From contig JADJMW010000002.1 in assembly GCA_016709385.1 (NCBI GenBank), forward strand, positions 434,001 through 498,000: a stretch of DNA of 64,000 nt, read 5' to 3'. Source of the DNA: Candidatus Rubrivivax defluviihabitans. Its GTDB lineage: Bacteria; Pseudomonadota; Gammaproteobacteria; Burkholderiales; Burkholderiaceae_C. Below the pieces are notes generated by a model. It was not told where the DNA came from and did not search any database. It saw only the letters and a program-made list of their open reading frames with translations. Shown here one piece after another: positions 63,678 to 64,000 of this stretch (position 1 is the first letter of the stretch; each line of letters begins with the position of its first letter). The position numbers and the translations under genes are program-made.

Positions 63678-64000
63678 TCAACGTGCGGCGATCAGCTCGT
63701 CCACGGCGCTGACGAGCGCACGGCCGGGGAAGGGCTTGCCGAGGAAGCGCTCCACGCCGCCGCTCCGGACGGCTTCACGCACCCCCGCCTCGTCGTGGGC
63801 CGAGATGGCGACGGCGGGCACTCGCAGACCGCGTCGCCGCAGCCGGGTCACCAGCTCCAGGCCGGACATCGCCGGCAGGTGCACGTCGACCACCAGGCAG
63901 TCGGCCGGCGCGGCCCGTGGATCGTCGAGCAGGGCTTCCGCGCTGGCGTAGCCGCAGGCGCTGAAACCAGAGGCCCGCAGCAGGCGCAACAAGGCCACGC
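63678..64000 (-). CDS. Response-regulator receiver domain (5' end outside window)
   Basis: About 107 residues to the right edge, with the first strand and its acidic pair beyond the window. Helix 1 onward is clear: LLRLLRASGFSACGYASAEALL, phosphoacceptor Asp in DCLVVDVHLPAMSG, AVAISAHDEAGVREA and the Lys in FLGKPFPGRALVSAV. It resembles FixJ/CheY-type receivers and ends shortly after the domain, so it is either a single-domain regulator or the C-terminal receiver of a larger protein (for example a hybrid kinase). Confidence 0.8.
   Translation of the reverse strand, partial: VALLRLLRASGFSACGYASAEALLDDPRAAPADCLVVDVHLPAMSGLELVTRLRRRGLRVPAVAISAHDEAGVREAVRSGGVERFLGKPFPGRALVSAVDELIAAR

Overview
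The window is very GC-rich, densely coded DNA that reads as a chromosome segment of a Burkholderiales betaproteobacterium, probably near the Rubrivivax/Leptothrix/Roseateles group. This is inferred from gene content: a methionine synthase lacking the homocysteine domain behind an S-adenosylhomocysteine (SAH) riboswitch, NnrU, a Yej-type peptide transporter, many LAAC lipoproteins, and a c-type-cytochrome-rich periplasm. There is no phage, CRISPR array or intact insertion sequence.

Layout. 1-2542: end of a VWA-domain gene, a lipoprotein Cu/Zn superoxide dismutase (sodC) and a lipase-like hydrolase. 2583-19084: a starch/maltodextrin locus. It holds a pullulanase lipoprotein and a divergent alpha-amylase lipoprotein, then a leftward operon: secreted GH13 amylase, malK, malE, malF, malG, a Glucodextran_C-like protein, a large beta-barrel porin, and a second Glucodextran_C-like protein with a SHOCT tail. 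The enzymes would cut starch outside the cytoplasm, the porin would admit maltodextrins, and the ABC system would import them. A glucokinase follows at 24.2-25.3 kb. A 15-bp sequence (14/15 identical) lies upstream of both the pullulanase and the operon. 19434-21259: flavocytochrome c sulfide dehydrogenase pair. 21470-25262: a small secreted Ala/Lys-rich protein, a TPR protein coupled to a HupE/UreJ membrane protein, and glk. 25489-32180: Uma2 nuclease-like gene, SAH riboswitch, metH, thioredoxin, a frameshifted rep helicase, YhhN. 32209-34631: LytTR regulator and LytS-type kinase. 34959-46413: lipid, polyamine and assorted housekeeping genes. 46410-52844: a yejABEF-like peptide importer interrupted between yejE and yejF by two long palindromic elements in opposite orientation. 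52896-56854: glutaredoxin-like protein, purU, YheT-type hydrolase, a cytochrome c5-type protein. 56982-57446: tRNA-Arg(CCG) followed by an HsdS remnant. 57508-64000: DUF364 protein, an eight-haem cytochrome with HEAT/TPR-like repeats (two frameshifts), HAD phosphatase, arylsulfatase (one frameshift), and part of a response regulator.

The most unusual signal is the palindromic pair at 50614-51127. Each element has two nested perfect stems. The unpaired segments are about 88-91% identical between copies, but the stem sequences are unrelated and still pair perfectly within each copy. Five single-site frameshifts in otherwise intact genes also suggest consensus errors in this assembly, or recent decay. 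Product names rest on motif and family recognition by eye; no database search was possible.
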